Of a DNA stretch of 64,000 nucleotides, positions 8,755 to 17,346 are shown piece after piece. The stretch comes from Candidatus Zixiibacteriota bacterium (GTDB lineage: Bacteria > Zixibacteria > MSB-5A5 > GN15 > FEB-12): assembly GCA_034003725.1 (NCBI GenBank), contig JAVEYB010000002.1, positions 78,568 through 142,567 on the forward strand, given 5' to 3'. A program made the position numbers and the translations under genes. Position 1 is the stretch's first letter. Each line of letters opens with the position of its first letter. The notes under the pieces are model-generated. The model searched no databases, was not told the DNA's origin, and saw nothing but the letters and a program-made list of their open reading frames with translations.

Positions 8755-9705
8755 CTACAGTTTTTTGAGGAAGTCGTGGGACCGATCAGTTAATCCAATC
8801 GGTGCGGCTTCCCGGATGTCGTGTACGAGGTTGATTGACGGCCTCGCATGTTCGAGGCCGAAGCCTCTGCCGGCCAGAACCTGTCGATAGACCTCAGTGT
8901 GCAAATCAGTGAAGCCGCCCGAGAATTCAACTTCGTCACCGTCGATGGTGATCGACCGATAGGTGGTTTGGCCATTGCTGACAATTCCCGAAGGGAGGTC
9001 TTGACGGTCGATGGACAGATACCATCGTACGGTGGCGTTCTCCAGTTCGATGAACCCGGCGGTCTTACGGGGGTCGTTGTAGTGAACTTCGCTGTGCTGT
9101 ACGGCGCCAAACAGCCAGATGAGCAGATCGTAAAAGTGGACTCCGATATTCGTGGCAAGGCCGCCGGACCGTTCCACCTGACCTTTCCACGAGACGAGAT
9201 ACCACCAGCCGCGCGACGTGATGTACGTAAGGACTACATCGTGTTTTTGGGTGCGCTTTTCCCGGGCCAGTTTCTCCTTGAGGGCTATCAAGGCCGGGTG
9301 AACCCGAAGCTGAAGCACGGTGAAGACGCGGCGTCCAGATTCCTGTTCCAGTTCCTGCAGGGCGTCGATGTTCCACGGATTAAGGACCAGCGGTTTCTCG
9401 CAAATCGCGTCAGCGCCGACCCGAAGTGCAAATCGAACGTGGGCATCGTGCAGGTAGTTGGGTGAGCAAATGGAGACATAATTAACTCGTCCGGCCGGAT
9501 CGCCGCGGCGCAGTTTCTCAACGTGGCGGTCGAACCGTTCGAATTCGGTGAAGAATTTGACGTTTTCGAAGTAACGATCGAGAATGCCGACGGAATCATT
9601 GGGGTCCACGGCGGCGACGAGCACGTTGCCTGTATCCTGAATGGCCTTGAGATGGCGCGGCGCGACATAGCCGCCCACACCCGTGATTGCAAAATTCTTC
9701 GACAT
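8755..9705 (-). CDS. wbpB: Gfo/Idh/MocA oxidoreductase, WbpB/WlbA type (UDP-GlcNAcA 3-dehydrogenase)
   Basis: The 316-aa protein begins with a Rossmann segment ITGVGGYVAPRHL and has CSPNYLHD and the EKPL motif of the family. Whole-length resemblance to WbpB/WlbA is strong: DTGNVLVAAVDPNDSVGI, YITSRGWWYL, SWKG, TNIGVHFYD, TYRSITIDG and GFTDLHTEVY are all typical. WbpB oxidises C3 of UDP-N-acetylglucosaminuronic acid, a step towards 2,3-diacetamido sugars of surface glycans, with NAD recycled by 2-oxoglutarate in the Pseudomonas system. None of the partners (WbpA, WbpE, WbpD, WbpI) is near, so it stands alone here with its own promoter. The start follows AAAGGG by only two or three bases. Confidence 0.87.
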   Translation of the reverse strand: MSKNFAITGVGGYVAPRHLKAIQDTGNVLVAAVDPNDSVGILDRYFENVKFFTEFERFDRHVEKLRRGDPAGRVNYVSICSPNYLHDAHVRFALRVGADAICEKPLVLNPWNIDALQELEQESGRRVFTVLQLRVHPALIALKEKLAREKRTQKHDVVLTYITSRGWWYLVSWKGQVERSGGLATNIGVHFYDLLIWLFGAVQHSEVHYNDPRKTAGFIELENATVRWYLSIDRQDLPSGIVSNGQTTYRSITIDGDEVEFSGGFTDLHTEVYRQVLAGRGFGLEHARPSINLVHDIREAAPIGLTDRSHDFLKKL

Positions 9706-9764
9706 AACCCTTTGCTGTCCATTCTCCCTTAGGGTGCACGGAACTGACTGGTACTGACTGCCCT

Positions 9765-9793
9765 ATTATAGGGGATTGCATCCAAAATGCTAA
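9765..9793 (-). promoter_or_regulatory. Sigma-70 promoter of the wbpB-like gene
   Basis: On the minus strand TTAGCA (9793-9788), a 17-base spacer and a perfect TATAAT (9770-9765). Transcription would start near 9757, about 50 bases ahead of the coding start. The adjacent repeat ctgactg-gta-ctgactg at about 9744-9760 could be an operator. Confidence 0.7.
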
Positions 9794-9910
9794 CGCAAAA
9801 TGCGGCAACGTCTAGGAACGGGCGGTCGACCAAAAAGGCGTTGACCCTGCCGGGGCCGAGCCCTATTTTGCGCTCCAATACATCGAAAAACGTCGTCACA
9901 TGAGGCAGAT

Positions 9911-10444
9911 ATGAACGAGCTTGTCCTTCGCCTGTTGCCCGAACTGAAACAAATCGGCAATGCCGATCTCCGGTCCAAAACCGCCGCGTGCTGGGAGGAA
10001 GCGATTGCTTTCCGGGGCTGGACCGAGGAGCTTTTGCGAGGGATCCCTTTCACCCTGCTGGCCGATAATGTGCAAATCACCTTTATTGACCACGTTCGTG
10101 CTGTCTGTAAGATGTGTATAGCCGTTGACGAGGTGCTTGATGAAAGTCACGGCAAAAACAAGGCCCCGGTCAACCGCGACTATCTGATAGCGGGGGCGCT
10201 GTTGGCGGATGTCGGTAAACTGATGGAATTCGAGATCGTCGACGGCAAGCCGGTGAAATCGGACTACGGCAAACACATTCGTCATCCGTTTTCCGGGGTT
10301 GGGCTCGCATTCAAGCATGGGCTGCCCTCGGAGGTGATGCATATTATCGCCACCCATTCCAAGGAAGGTACGGGCGAGAAGCGGCTGGCCGAGTCGATCA
10401 TTTTCCACCACTGTGACTTCATCGACTTCGACCTGGTGAAGTGA
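9911..10444 (+). CDS. HD-fold protein with a degenerate HD motif, 177 aa
   Basis: The ligand pattern of HD-domain phosphohydrolases is recognisable: His in FIDHVRAV, a loop ending in LLADVGK, HPFSGVGLAFKHGLP, HIIATHSKEG and IIFHHCDFID. The defining doublet, normally HD in LLHDVGK, reads AD (codons GCG GAT), so one metal-ligating histidine is gone while the aspartate and downstream histidines remain. It starts at ATG 9911 with a weak ribosome site and is followed 54 bases later by the homoaconitase-like gene, probably one unit. HD proteins usually hydrolyse phosphate esters of nucleotides; with the altered motif this one could be impaired or have a different role. Substrate unknown. Confidence 0.75.
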   Translation: MNELVLRLLPELKQIGNADLRSKTAACWEEAIAFRGWTEELLRGIPFTLLADNVQITFIDHVRAVCKMCIAVDEVLDESHGKNKAPVNRDYLIAGALLADVGKLMEFEIVDGKPVKSDYGKHIRHPFSGVGLAFKHGLPSEVMHIIATHSKEGTGEKRLAESIIFHHCDFIDFDLVK

Positions 10445-10498
10445 GTACCGGGATACTGATTTTCACCGGTCAACGAAATACTTATCCGGAGGCGTGTC

Positions 10499-12469
10499 GT
10501 GCGTCCACAAAATCTCGTTGAGAAGATTGCGAACAGGTTTGCCAGGGATCTGGAACCCGGGCAGCAGGTCTTCGCCGGCGACTATCTGTCGATCTCGCCG
10601 GCCTTTGTTATGACCCACGATAATTCAGGAGCGGTGATCCCGAAGTTCACATCGATCGGCGCGACGAAAGTTCGGAACCCGCGGCAGGTCGTTTTTACAC
10701 TCGATCACAATGTGCAGGATAAGTCTGAGAAGAACCTCGAGAAGTACGGAAAGATCGAGGCGTTTGCGAAGAGGCACGGGATCGACTTTTATCCGGCGGG
10801 TCGCGGTATCGGTCATCAGATCATGTGTGAAGAGGGCTACGCCTGGCCGGGTACGCTGGTGGTCGCCTCGGACAGCCATTCGAATATGTACGGCGGGTTG
10901 GCTTGTCTCGGTACGCCAGTAGTCAGGACCGATGCCGCCGCGATCTGGGCCACGGGCCGCACCTGGTGGCAGGTTCCACCGGTCGCCAGGGTGACACTGA
11001 GCGGACGACTGAGAGAAGGAGCGACCGGCAAAGATGTTATTATCTGTCTTTGCGGTTTCTTCAACAAGGATGAAGTACTCAACCATGCGGTAGAGTTTAC
11101 CGGCGACGGGGTTAGTTCCTTGAGTCTCAACGATCGTTTGACGATTGCGAACATGACCACAGAATGGGGTGCCCTCGCCGGGATTTTCCCTATTGACAGT
11201 GTTACCATCGCCTGGCTGCGCGAACGAGCCGCTTATGTGCGCGGGCGAGGGCCTTCCGGAGTGCCGTCGGATGCAGATGGTCGCGGGTCACACCCGAGGC
11301 TGACCGAGGCGAGGATAAGCGAATTGGAGTCGCAACGACTGCAAGCTGACCCGGACGCCTATTATGCGAAGGAACTCACCCTGGACCTGGGCTCTGTATC
11401 GCCTCACGTATCGGGTCCGGATCACGTGAAAACGATGATCTCGATTCCGGAGATCCGCAAACGGCGGGTGAAAATCAACAAGGCTTACCTCGTGTCGTGC
11501 GTAAACAGCCGTTTTGAAGATCTTGCCGCCGCGGCTGCCGTGGTCAAAGGGAAGAAAGTGGCCGACGGCGTCGAATTTTATGTCGCCGCAGCATCATCTG
11601 AAGTCCAGAAGAAGGCGGAGGAGCATGGTCACTGGCAGACGTTGCTTGCGGCCGGTGCCCGGGAATTGCCGCCGGGCTGCGGACCGTGTATCGGGCTGGG
11701 AGTCGGTCTCTTGGAAGACGGCGAGATAGGGATTTCGGCGACAAACCGAAACTTCAAGGGACGGATGGGGTCGCGTAGTGCGCAAGCGTACCTTGCATCG
11801 CCTGCGGTAGTTGCCGCATCTGCTGTTGCAGGTATTATCGATATGCCGGGGATCGAGGATACCATTCAAGTCAGGGCCGGACTCAAGGCAAGCGTCCGCC
11901 GGACTGCGGACAGCGGACCAACCAGGATTCTCAGCGGATTCCCGGCCGCGGTTGACGGTGAGCTCATCTTTTGTCATCAGGACAACTTGAATACCGACGG
12001 CATCTATCCCGGCAAGTACACTTACAATGACGACTTCACGCCGGAACAACAGGCCGGTGTGGTGATGGAGAACTACGACCCGCAATTTGGTAAGATGGTC
12101 GCAGCGGGTGATATCCTGGTGGGGGGGTTCAATTTCGGCACCGGATCATCGCGCGAGCAGGCCGCTACAGCTCTCAAGTATCGGGGAGTCCGCCTGGTAC
12201 TCGCCGGATCGTTCAGTGAGACGTACAAGCGCAATGCGCTCAACAACGGCTTTCTTGCGATCGAGGCGCCGGAGCTGGTGGATGATCTGAAAGCGCGTTT
12301 TGGAACCGACAGGCTGACGGTTAAAACAGGTATTTGCGCCACACTGGATTTCACGCAGGCAACGCTCAAGACCGACGACAAGGAGTACCCGATCAGCCCG
12401 GTCGGGGCGGCTGCGCAGGAGTTGGTGCTGAGCGGCGGTCTGGAGAGCTGGGTGAAGAAGCACCTGTAG
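10499..12469 (+). CDS. Aconitase-superfamily hydratase resembling fungal homoaconitase (Lys4 type)
   Basis: GTG 10499 has CGGAGG six bases upstream. The 656-aa single chain contains the three aconitase domains and the C-terminal swivel domain, unlike the split LeuC/LeuD form. Sequence blocks are those I know from homoaconitase of the fungal lysine pathway: MTHDNSGAVIPKF, SIGATKVRNP, QVVFTLDHNVQDKSEKNL, DSHSNMYGG, TDAAAIWATG, DEVLNHAVEFTGDGV. The [4Fe-4S] ligands are Cys in SCVNSRFED and the pair in CGPCIG; swivel motifs are FNFGTGSSREQA. Homoaconitase interconverts homoaconitate and homoisocitrate in 2-aminoadipate biosynthesis; aconitase or a related C4-C6 hydratase activity is possible. No homocitrate synthase or homoisocitrate dehydrogenase is nearby. 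Confidence 0.85.
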   Translation: MRPQNLVEKIANRFARDLEPGQQVFAGDYLSISPAFVMTHDNSGAVIPKFTSIGATKVRNPRQVVFTLDHNVQDKSEKNLEKYGKIEAFAKRHGIDFYPAGRGIGHQIMCEEGYAWPGTLVVASDSHSNMYGGLACLGTPVVRTDAAAIWATGRTWWQVPPVARVTLSGRLREGATGKDVIICLCGFFNKDEVLNHAVEFTGDGVSSLSLNDRLTIANMTTEWGALAGIFPIDSVTIAWLRERAAYVRGRGPSGVPSDADGRGSHPRLTEARISELESQRLQADPDAYYAKELTLDLGSVSPHVSGPDHVKTMISIPEIRKRRVKINKAYLVSCVNSRFEDLAAAAAVVKGKKVADGVEFYVAAASSEVQKKAEEHGHWQTLLAAGARELPPGCGPCIGLGVGLLEDGEIGISATNRNFKGRMGSRSAQAYLASPAVVAASAVAGIIDMPGIEDTIQVRAGLKASVRRTADSGPTRILSGFPAAVDGELIFCHQDNLNTDGIYPGKYTYNDDFTPEQQAGVVMENYDPQFGKMVAAGDILVGGFNFGTGSSREQAATALKYRGVRLVLAGSFSETYKRNALNNGFLAIEAPELVDDLKARFGTDRLTVKTGICATLDFTQATLKTDDKEYPISPVGAAAQELVLSGGLESWVKKHL

Positions 12470-12491
12470 ATTGTTGGGAGCGATAGAGCGT

Positions 12492-13652
12492 ATGCAGAAA
12501 TGCAGGAACGGGATCACGCTGGGGTGGCTCCTGCTCGCGGCGTTCGGTCTTGTGGCCGTGGGCGGGTGCGGCCGTTCCGACGACGTGAAGGTGAGCGGCA
12601 CGGTGCATGTCGGGAACGATTCGGTCTACTATAGTATCGACCGGTATTCGGGCGGCTTTGCATACTCGGATGTCGATCCGTACGATACGATCAACAATGA
12701 ACTGGCGGTCGACCTTTTGATCTACACGACGATCGACACGGTGACGCTGACGCCGGACACAAACGCGCAGTACGTCAAGCTGGTCAACGGAGACTCTTCG
12801 AAGTACATCACCGTTTTATATTTCAATCAGGCTCGGCGGAACGCGGAGAAGTATCTCGACCTGCTCAGGCAGTATGCGGCTTTTTCATCTGAGCCGCCTG
12901 CCGATGGATTTCATTTCACATACGCGTCGGCCGCGGACGACGACCTGACCGAACTGCGGACAACGTACAATCTGGACTCGGTGGCCGGCGACGGGGGCGA
13001 GTTTTCGCGTATCCGGAATCTTCTGCACTGGGCGCATACGAAGGTTCGGCATGATGGTTCCGAGGATCCCGCCGACCCTCGGCCCAGGAACGCGCTGAAT
13101 ATCATCGCGACGTGTCAACGCGAGAGCAAGGGGGCCAATTGCCGAATGCTGGCGACGTTGCTCAATGAGGTTCTTCTTGCGGAAGGATTTCGGTCGCGTC
13201 ATGTCACATGTATGCCGTACGACAAGGAAGACCCGGATTGCCATGTGATCAACATGGTCTATTCGGATTCGCTCAGGAAGTGGTTGTATGTGGATCCGAC
13301 ATTTGACGCGTATTTCATGGATGAGGACAGCAACCTGCTGAGCATCGAGGAAGTCCGGGCGAAGTTGATTGGCGGCGAGATGCTGCTGCTTCCCGACGAC
13401 ATCAACTGGAACGGCGAGCCGAAGGACAGACGCGGATACATTACTTACATGAGCAAGAACCTGTTCCGGTTCTTCTGTCCGGTAGCAAGTGAGTTCGGAT
13501 ACGAGTCGAAAGATACGTGTGCCTGGGTCTATCTGAATCCGGTGGGATACGACAGCAGCCGTGCCGGAATCTCGGATACCACCCTCAAGGACGGCAGGCA
13601 GTTGGTAGACTTTTACACCAATGACAATGAGTCCTTCTGGACGACACCGTAG
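12492..13652 (+). CDS. Lipoprotein with transglutaminase-like cysteine-protease-fold domain
   Basis: ATG 12492 starts a 386-aa protein; TTG 12471 in the same frame is the alternative. A signal peptide ends in lipobox VGGC, Cys26. The region about 205-280 has the transglutaminase-core triad: Cys about 217 in GANCRMLATLL, His about 250 in CHVINMVY and Asp about 267 in VDPTFD. Bacterial proteins of this fold are usually peptidases or amidases rather than cross-linkers. The N-terminal 190 residues are Asp/Thr-rich and unassigned. It begins 22 bases after the homoaconitase-like gene and may be co-transcribed, though no functional link is evident. Periplasmic or surface location follows from the lipobox. 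Confidence 0.8.
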   Translation: MQKCRNGITLGWLLLAAFGLVAVGGCGRSDDVKVSGTVHVGNDSVYYSIDRYSGGFAYSDVDPYDTINNELAVDLLIYTTIDTVTLTPDTNAQYVKLVNGDSSKYITVLYFNQARRNAEKYLDLLRQYAAFSSEPPADGFHFTYASAADDDLTELRTTYNLDSVAGDGGEFSRIRNLLHWAHTKVRHDGSEDPADPRPRNALNIIATCQRESKGANCRMLATLLNEVLLAEGFRSRHVTCMPYDKEDPDCHVINMVYSDSLRKWLYVDPTFDAYFMDEDSNLLSIEEVRAKLIGGEMLLLPDDINWNGEPKDRRGYITYMSKNLFRFFCPVASEFGYESKDTCAWVYLNPVGYDSSRAGISDTTLKDGRQLVDFYTNDNESFWTTP

Positions 13653-13741
13653 GGACAGAGAGTGCGGGAGGGTCCGTTTTCGAACCCGCTGCGTAACTGT
13701 GTGAATTACGAACCAAATATAGTGCGAGAGTGACAAAGTTC

Positions 13742-15109
13742 ATGGCAACTCCCATCTCACAGCAAATAGCCGAGTTTGCAGTTCGTTTGAGATACGACGA
13801 TCTGCCGGACAACGTAGTCCACGAAGTAAAGCGGTATCTGTACGATTCGGTCGGTTGCGCGTTCGGCGGATATCATACGAAAGACGTCAATATCCTTCGG
13901 GACATTTACATGCAAATGGGCGGGGCGGCCGAGTCGACTCTGATCGGGTTTGGTGACAAGATTCCGGCGGTGAACGCAACGCTGGTGAATTCGCTCATGA
14001 TCCGGGCGCTCGACTTCAATGACATCTACTGGAAAGAAGACCCGTCGCATCCTTCCGATATCATCCCGGCGGCGTTGTCGGTTGCGGAGCGCGTCGGCGC
14101 CTCCATGAAGGATGTAATCGCAGCCATCGTGCTGGCGTACGAATTCGAAATGCGCTTGTGCGAGTTTGCGGTGCCGGGCGTGCGCGAACGCAAGTGGCAT
14201 CACGCTACGCTCACGCAGTTCGTTTCGCCAATAGTCGCGGGCAAAATTCTCGGCCTGTCGGTCGATCAAATGGTCAACGCGATCGGCATCAACGGGTGCC
14301 ACAACCACACGATCGGTTGTCCAACTGCCGGCCATCTGACGATGATGAAGAACACGGTTGATCCGATGGCGACGCAGGCGGGCGTGTTTGCCGCGTTGAT
14401 GGCACAGCGCGGGTATTCCGGTACCGCGGAAGTCTTTGAAGGCAAAGAGGGATTCATGGACTGCTTCGGCGACGGCTGGAATGTTGCCAAGTTGGTGGGG
14501 GATCTGGGATCGCGGTTCAAGATTCTCGAGTGCAGTATGAAGGCATTTCCCACCGAAGCCCTCACACACACGCACATCAGCGCAACGCTCAAGGTTGTCA
14601 GAGAAAACAACATCTCATTCGACCAGATTGAACAGGTAACGATTACGACAATCGCGCGTGCGTGCGACATCCTGTTTGATCCGCACAAGTATCGTCCCAA
14701 GACGCGCGAGACAGCTGACCACTCGCTGCCGTACTGCATCGCCGCCGCTCTGGTTGACCACCAGATAACGACTAATTCGTTCAGCGAAGAAAAACTGAAA
14801 GATCCGCGCATCTGGCAGGTGATCGACAAAATCAAAGGGGACGCGTCTACTGAGTTTGAGAAGATGTTTCCGGCGAAGCAACCCTCGCGTGTGGTCGTCC
14901 AGACAATTGACGGAAAGCGGTTCGAAGCGTACCTGGAATATCCGAAGGGCGACCCTCGGGAGCCGATGACGGAGGAGGACCTGGACGCCAAGTTCAATGC
15001 GTTGTCGGGCCGATTACTTGACGCCACGCGTCAGGCTTCCATGAAAGCGCACATTTTCGGGTGCGAGAAGGTGTCTGCGCGAGACTTCATGAAAGGGCTG
15101 GTGGCGTAA
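13742..15109 (+). CDS. MmgE/PrpD family protein (2-methylcitrate dehydratase-like)
   Basis: A 455-aa protein with an all-helical N-terminal domain, PrpD-like blocks ALDFNDIYWKEDPSHPSDI and GCHNHTIG, and the C-terminal alpha/beta domain. PrpD dehydrates 2-methylcitrate in propionate breakdown, but the family also contains cis-aconitate decarboxylase and enzymes of unknown substrate. No prpB or prpC is adjacent, so the reaction is open. ATG 13742 is chosen; GTG 13730 in frame is the alternative, and neither has a strong ribosome site. Its neighbour upstream includes another organic-acid hydratase (the homoaconitase-like enzyme). Confidence 0.85.
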   Translation: MATPISQQIAEFAVRLRYDDLPDNVVHEVKRYLYDSVGCAFGGYHTKDVNILRDIYMQMGGAAESTLIGFGDKIPAVNATLVNSLMIRALDFNDIYWKEDPSHPSDIIPAALSVAERVGASMKDVIAAIVLAYEFEMRLCEFAVPGVRERKWHHATLTQFVSPIVAGKILGLSVDQMVNAIGINGCHNHTIGCPTAGHLTMMKNTVDPMATQAGVFAALMAQRGYSGTAEVFEGKEGFMDCFGDGWNVAKLVGDLGSRFKILECSMKAFPTEALTHTHISATLKVVRENNISFDQIEQVTITTIARACDILFDPHKYRPKTRETADHSLPYCIAAALVDHQITTNSFSEEKLKDPRIWQVIDKIKGDASTEFEKMFPAKQPSRVVVQTIDGKRFEAYLEYPKGDPREPMTEEDLDAKFNALSGRLLDATRQASMKAHIFGCEKVSARDFMKGLVA

Positions 15110-15128
15110 CCGCGCCGCGATAACGGCA

Positions 15129-16571
15129 ATGGCAAAAAAGGAAAAGCCAAAGCGGGTTCAGCCGCAGCTTCTCAAGGGATTTCGGGACTATCCGCCCGCC
15201 GAACAGCTTGCGCGGGAACGCATGCTGGCCAAGCTCCGCGAGAATTTCGAGCGAATGGGTTTCTTGCCGCTGCAAACCGCCTCGCTGGAATTCGCGGAGA
15301 CCCTGCTGGGTCCGCATTACTCCAGCGACAGCCTCGCCGAACTATTCGGTTTTCGCGGCCCCGATGACGTTGACATGGCATTACGGTATGAGTTCACGGT
15401 TTCGCTCGCACGATACGTGGCCTCTCAGCCTCACCTGCAGACACCGTTTCGTCGTTACCAGTACGGCAACGTCTGGCGGGTCGACAAACCGGGTCCCGGC
15501 AGATTTCGTGAATTCATGCAGTTCGACATTGATATCGTCGGTACGCTCAACCTGCTTGCCGATGCCGAGATTATCGCGGCCATGGTGACGACTTTCCAGC
15601 ACCTTGATATCGAGCATTTTGTCGTCCGATATTCCAACCGCAAGATTCTGAACGGCCTGATCGAGTGGGCTGGAGTCGAAGTCGATCGGGGACCCGATGT
15701 GATGCGCGTGATCGACAAATTGGAGAAACAAGGAAAGGATGCCGTGTTGCTCGAGCTTGGTCCGGGTCGTATAGACAGCTCGGGCGACCGTATCCCCGGA
15801 TTGGGTCTTGCGTCGGCGCAGATCACTCGCTTGGAGGCCTTTCTTGATGTGGCCCAGCATCAGAAAGGAGATCCGCTCGACCGCGTCCACAAGTTGCTGG
15901 GAGATGTCTCCATTTCGGATGAGGGTATTTCGGAGCTGAGACAGATCGATTCTCACCTGACGGCGCTGGGCATCGACAAGACAAAGACGCAAATCGATAT
16001 GACCGTGGTGAGAGGCCTGGGCTATTACACCGGTCCGGTCTTTGAGACGACCTTGCTGGACCTCCCCGAATATGGATCGGTGTTCTCCGGCGGACGGTAT
16101 GATAACCTGGTGGAGCGGTTCTCGAGCCAATCTCTGCCTGCTGTTGGATCTTCGGTCGGTGTGGACCGGCTGTTGGCGGCGCTACTGCAGTTGCAGACGC
16201 TACCCCTGCAGAGCGCCACGGCCGATGTTTTAGTGACGGTCATGGATCCGGACCGCCTTTCCAGTTATCTCGAAATCCTCGGAGAGCTACGGAACGCGGG
16301 AATCGCCTCGGAGATATTTGTAGGCGAAACAAAGAACCTCACCAAGCAAATCAAGTATGGTGATCGGGTTGGCATCCCGTTCGCCGTGATTGCCGGTTCG
16401 AACGAATTTGATCGAGGCGAGGTGACGGTGAAGAACATGGCGGCCGGGGCTCGAGTGGCGACCGATGTGTCCGATCGGGAAGAGTGGCTGAGAGCGGAAG
16501 GCTTTCAAGAGACGATTCCACGCGGCAATCTGGTTTCCTATCTGAAACAGCGGATGAGAAGGCGCGGCTGA
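15129..16571 (+). CDS. hisS: Histidine--tRNA ligase
   Basis: A 480-aa class II aminoacyl-tRNA synthetase. Motif 1 lies in the first 80 residues. Motif 2 is YQYGNVWRVDKPGPGRFREF, with the histidyl-adenylate signature GLGYYTGPVFE and motif 3 around GSSVGVDRLLAAL. A C-terminal HGTP anticodon-binding domain starts near residue 370. These features distinguish it from HisZ, which lacks the anticodon domain. The RYEFTVSLARY and KPGPGRFREF blocks resemble the longer HisRS lineage shared with eukaryotes and some bacteria. It starts 19 bases after the PrpD-like gene and is followed by a methyltransferase gene after 8 bases. Confidence 0.95.
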   Translation: MAKKEKPKRVQPQLLKGFRDYPPAEQLARERMLAKLRENFERMGFLPLQTASLEFAETLLGPHYSSDSLAELFGFRGPDDVDMALRYEFTVSLARYVASQPHLQTPFRRYQYGNVWRVDKPGPGRFREFMQFDIDIVGTLNLLADAEIIAAMVTTFQHLDIEHFVVRYSNRKILNGLIEWAGVEVDRGPDVMRVIDKLEKQGKDAVLLELGPGRIDSSGDRIPGLGLASAQITRLEAFLDVAQHQKGDPLDRVHKLLGDVSISDEGISELRQIDSHLTALGIDKTKTQIDMTVVRGLGYYTGPVFETTLLDLPEYGSVFSGGRYDNLVERFSSQSLPAVGSSVGVDRLLAALLQLQTLPLQSATADVLVTVMDPDRLSSYLEILGELRNAGIASEIFVGETKNLTKQIKYGDRVGIPFAVIAGSNEFDRGEVTVKNMAAGARVATDVSDREEWLRAEGFQETIPRGNLVSYLKQRMRRRG

Positions 16572-16579
16572 CAATCACG

Positions 16580-17341
16580 ATGGCAACACGCAGGAAATCA
16601 GCATCGGCGTTCGAGAAGTACGCCCACGAATACGATTGGATGACCAATGCCGCGCAGCGCGAGGTCAATCACGCCCGCGAGGTGGACGCGATTATCGAGC
16701 GATGTTACCCCACCCGCGTTCTTGATGCGGGGTGTGCAACGGGTCTTACAACCGCGCTTTTCGCCCGCCGGGGAATTCCGTCGGTTGGCCTCGATCACTC
16801 GCGACCGATGATTGCGGTCGCGCGGCAGAAGTATGCAAACTCGGTGCTTCCGATGTCTTTTCGCTGGGGGAAGTTCGAGCGCCTCCCCAAAGCTATGGAC
16901 AGCTCTTTTGACACCGTGGTGTGCCTCGCCAATGCGATTACGGGAGTTTCCACGCGGTCGGGCCTTATGGCAAGTCTCAGGGGCTTCTATCGCGTGCTCA
17001 GCGACCGAGGAACATTGGTCCTTCAGATGCTCAACTACCTGGCAGTCGAAGAAGGCACGTTACTGCCGATCCGAGCGACGGAGAATCAGGGTATCGTTTA
17101 CGCGCGTTATTCTCAGCGCCGGGGCAAAAAGCTGGCAATACATGTGGTCCGCATTGACCTGAATGCCAAACCTCCCGTAACTGAACCATTCGTTCACGAA
17201 TTCGACAACTACAGTCCCGACGAAATGCTGACAGCGATTCGCAGGTCGGGGTTCAAAAACATAGAAGCGTATGGCGAGCTGACTTTTCAGAAGCGCTTCA
17301 CGAAAACCTCGCGGGACCTGGTGATTCTGGCCCGCCGGTAA
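16580..17341 (+). CDS. Class I SAM-dependent methyltransferase
   Basis: A 253-aa protein from ATG 16580, just after hisS; an in-frame extension into hisS is rejected. Motif I VLDAGCATGLTTALFA binds AdoMet, an acidic residue follows strand beta2 (GLDHSRPM), and motif IV lies in FDTVVCLANAI. The post-I region and C-terminal beta-hairpin fit a small-molecule methyltransferase of the Methyltransf_11/25 type. The acceptor substrate cannot be deduced. Co-transcription with hisS is likely from the 8-base gap. Confidence 0.88.
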   Translation: MATRRKSASAFEKYAHEYDWMTNAAQREVNHAREVDAIIERCYPTRVLDAGCATGLTTALFARRGIPSVGLDHSRPMIAVARQKYANSVLPMSFRWGKFERLPKAMDSSFDTVVCLANAITGVSTRSGLMASLRGFYRVLSDRGTLVLQMLNYLAVEEGTLLPIRATENQGIVYARYSQRRGKKLAIHVVRIDLNAKPPVTEPFVHEFDNYSPDEMLTAIRRSGFKNIEAYGELTFQKRFTKTSRDLVILARR

Positions 17342-17346
17342 TACGT

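Noticed and set aside
10487..12469. LeuC/LeuD isopropylmalate isomerase
   Set aside because: The enzyme is a single chain with Lys4-type sequence blocks rather than separate large and small subunits.
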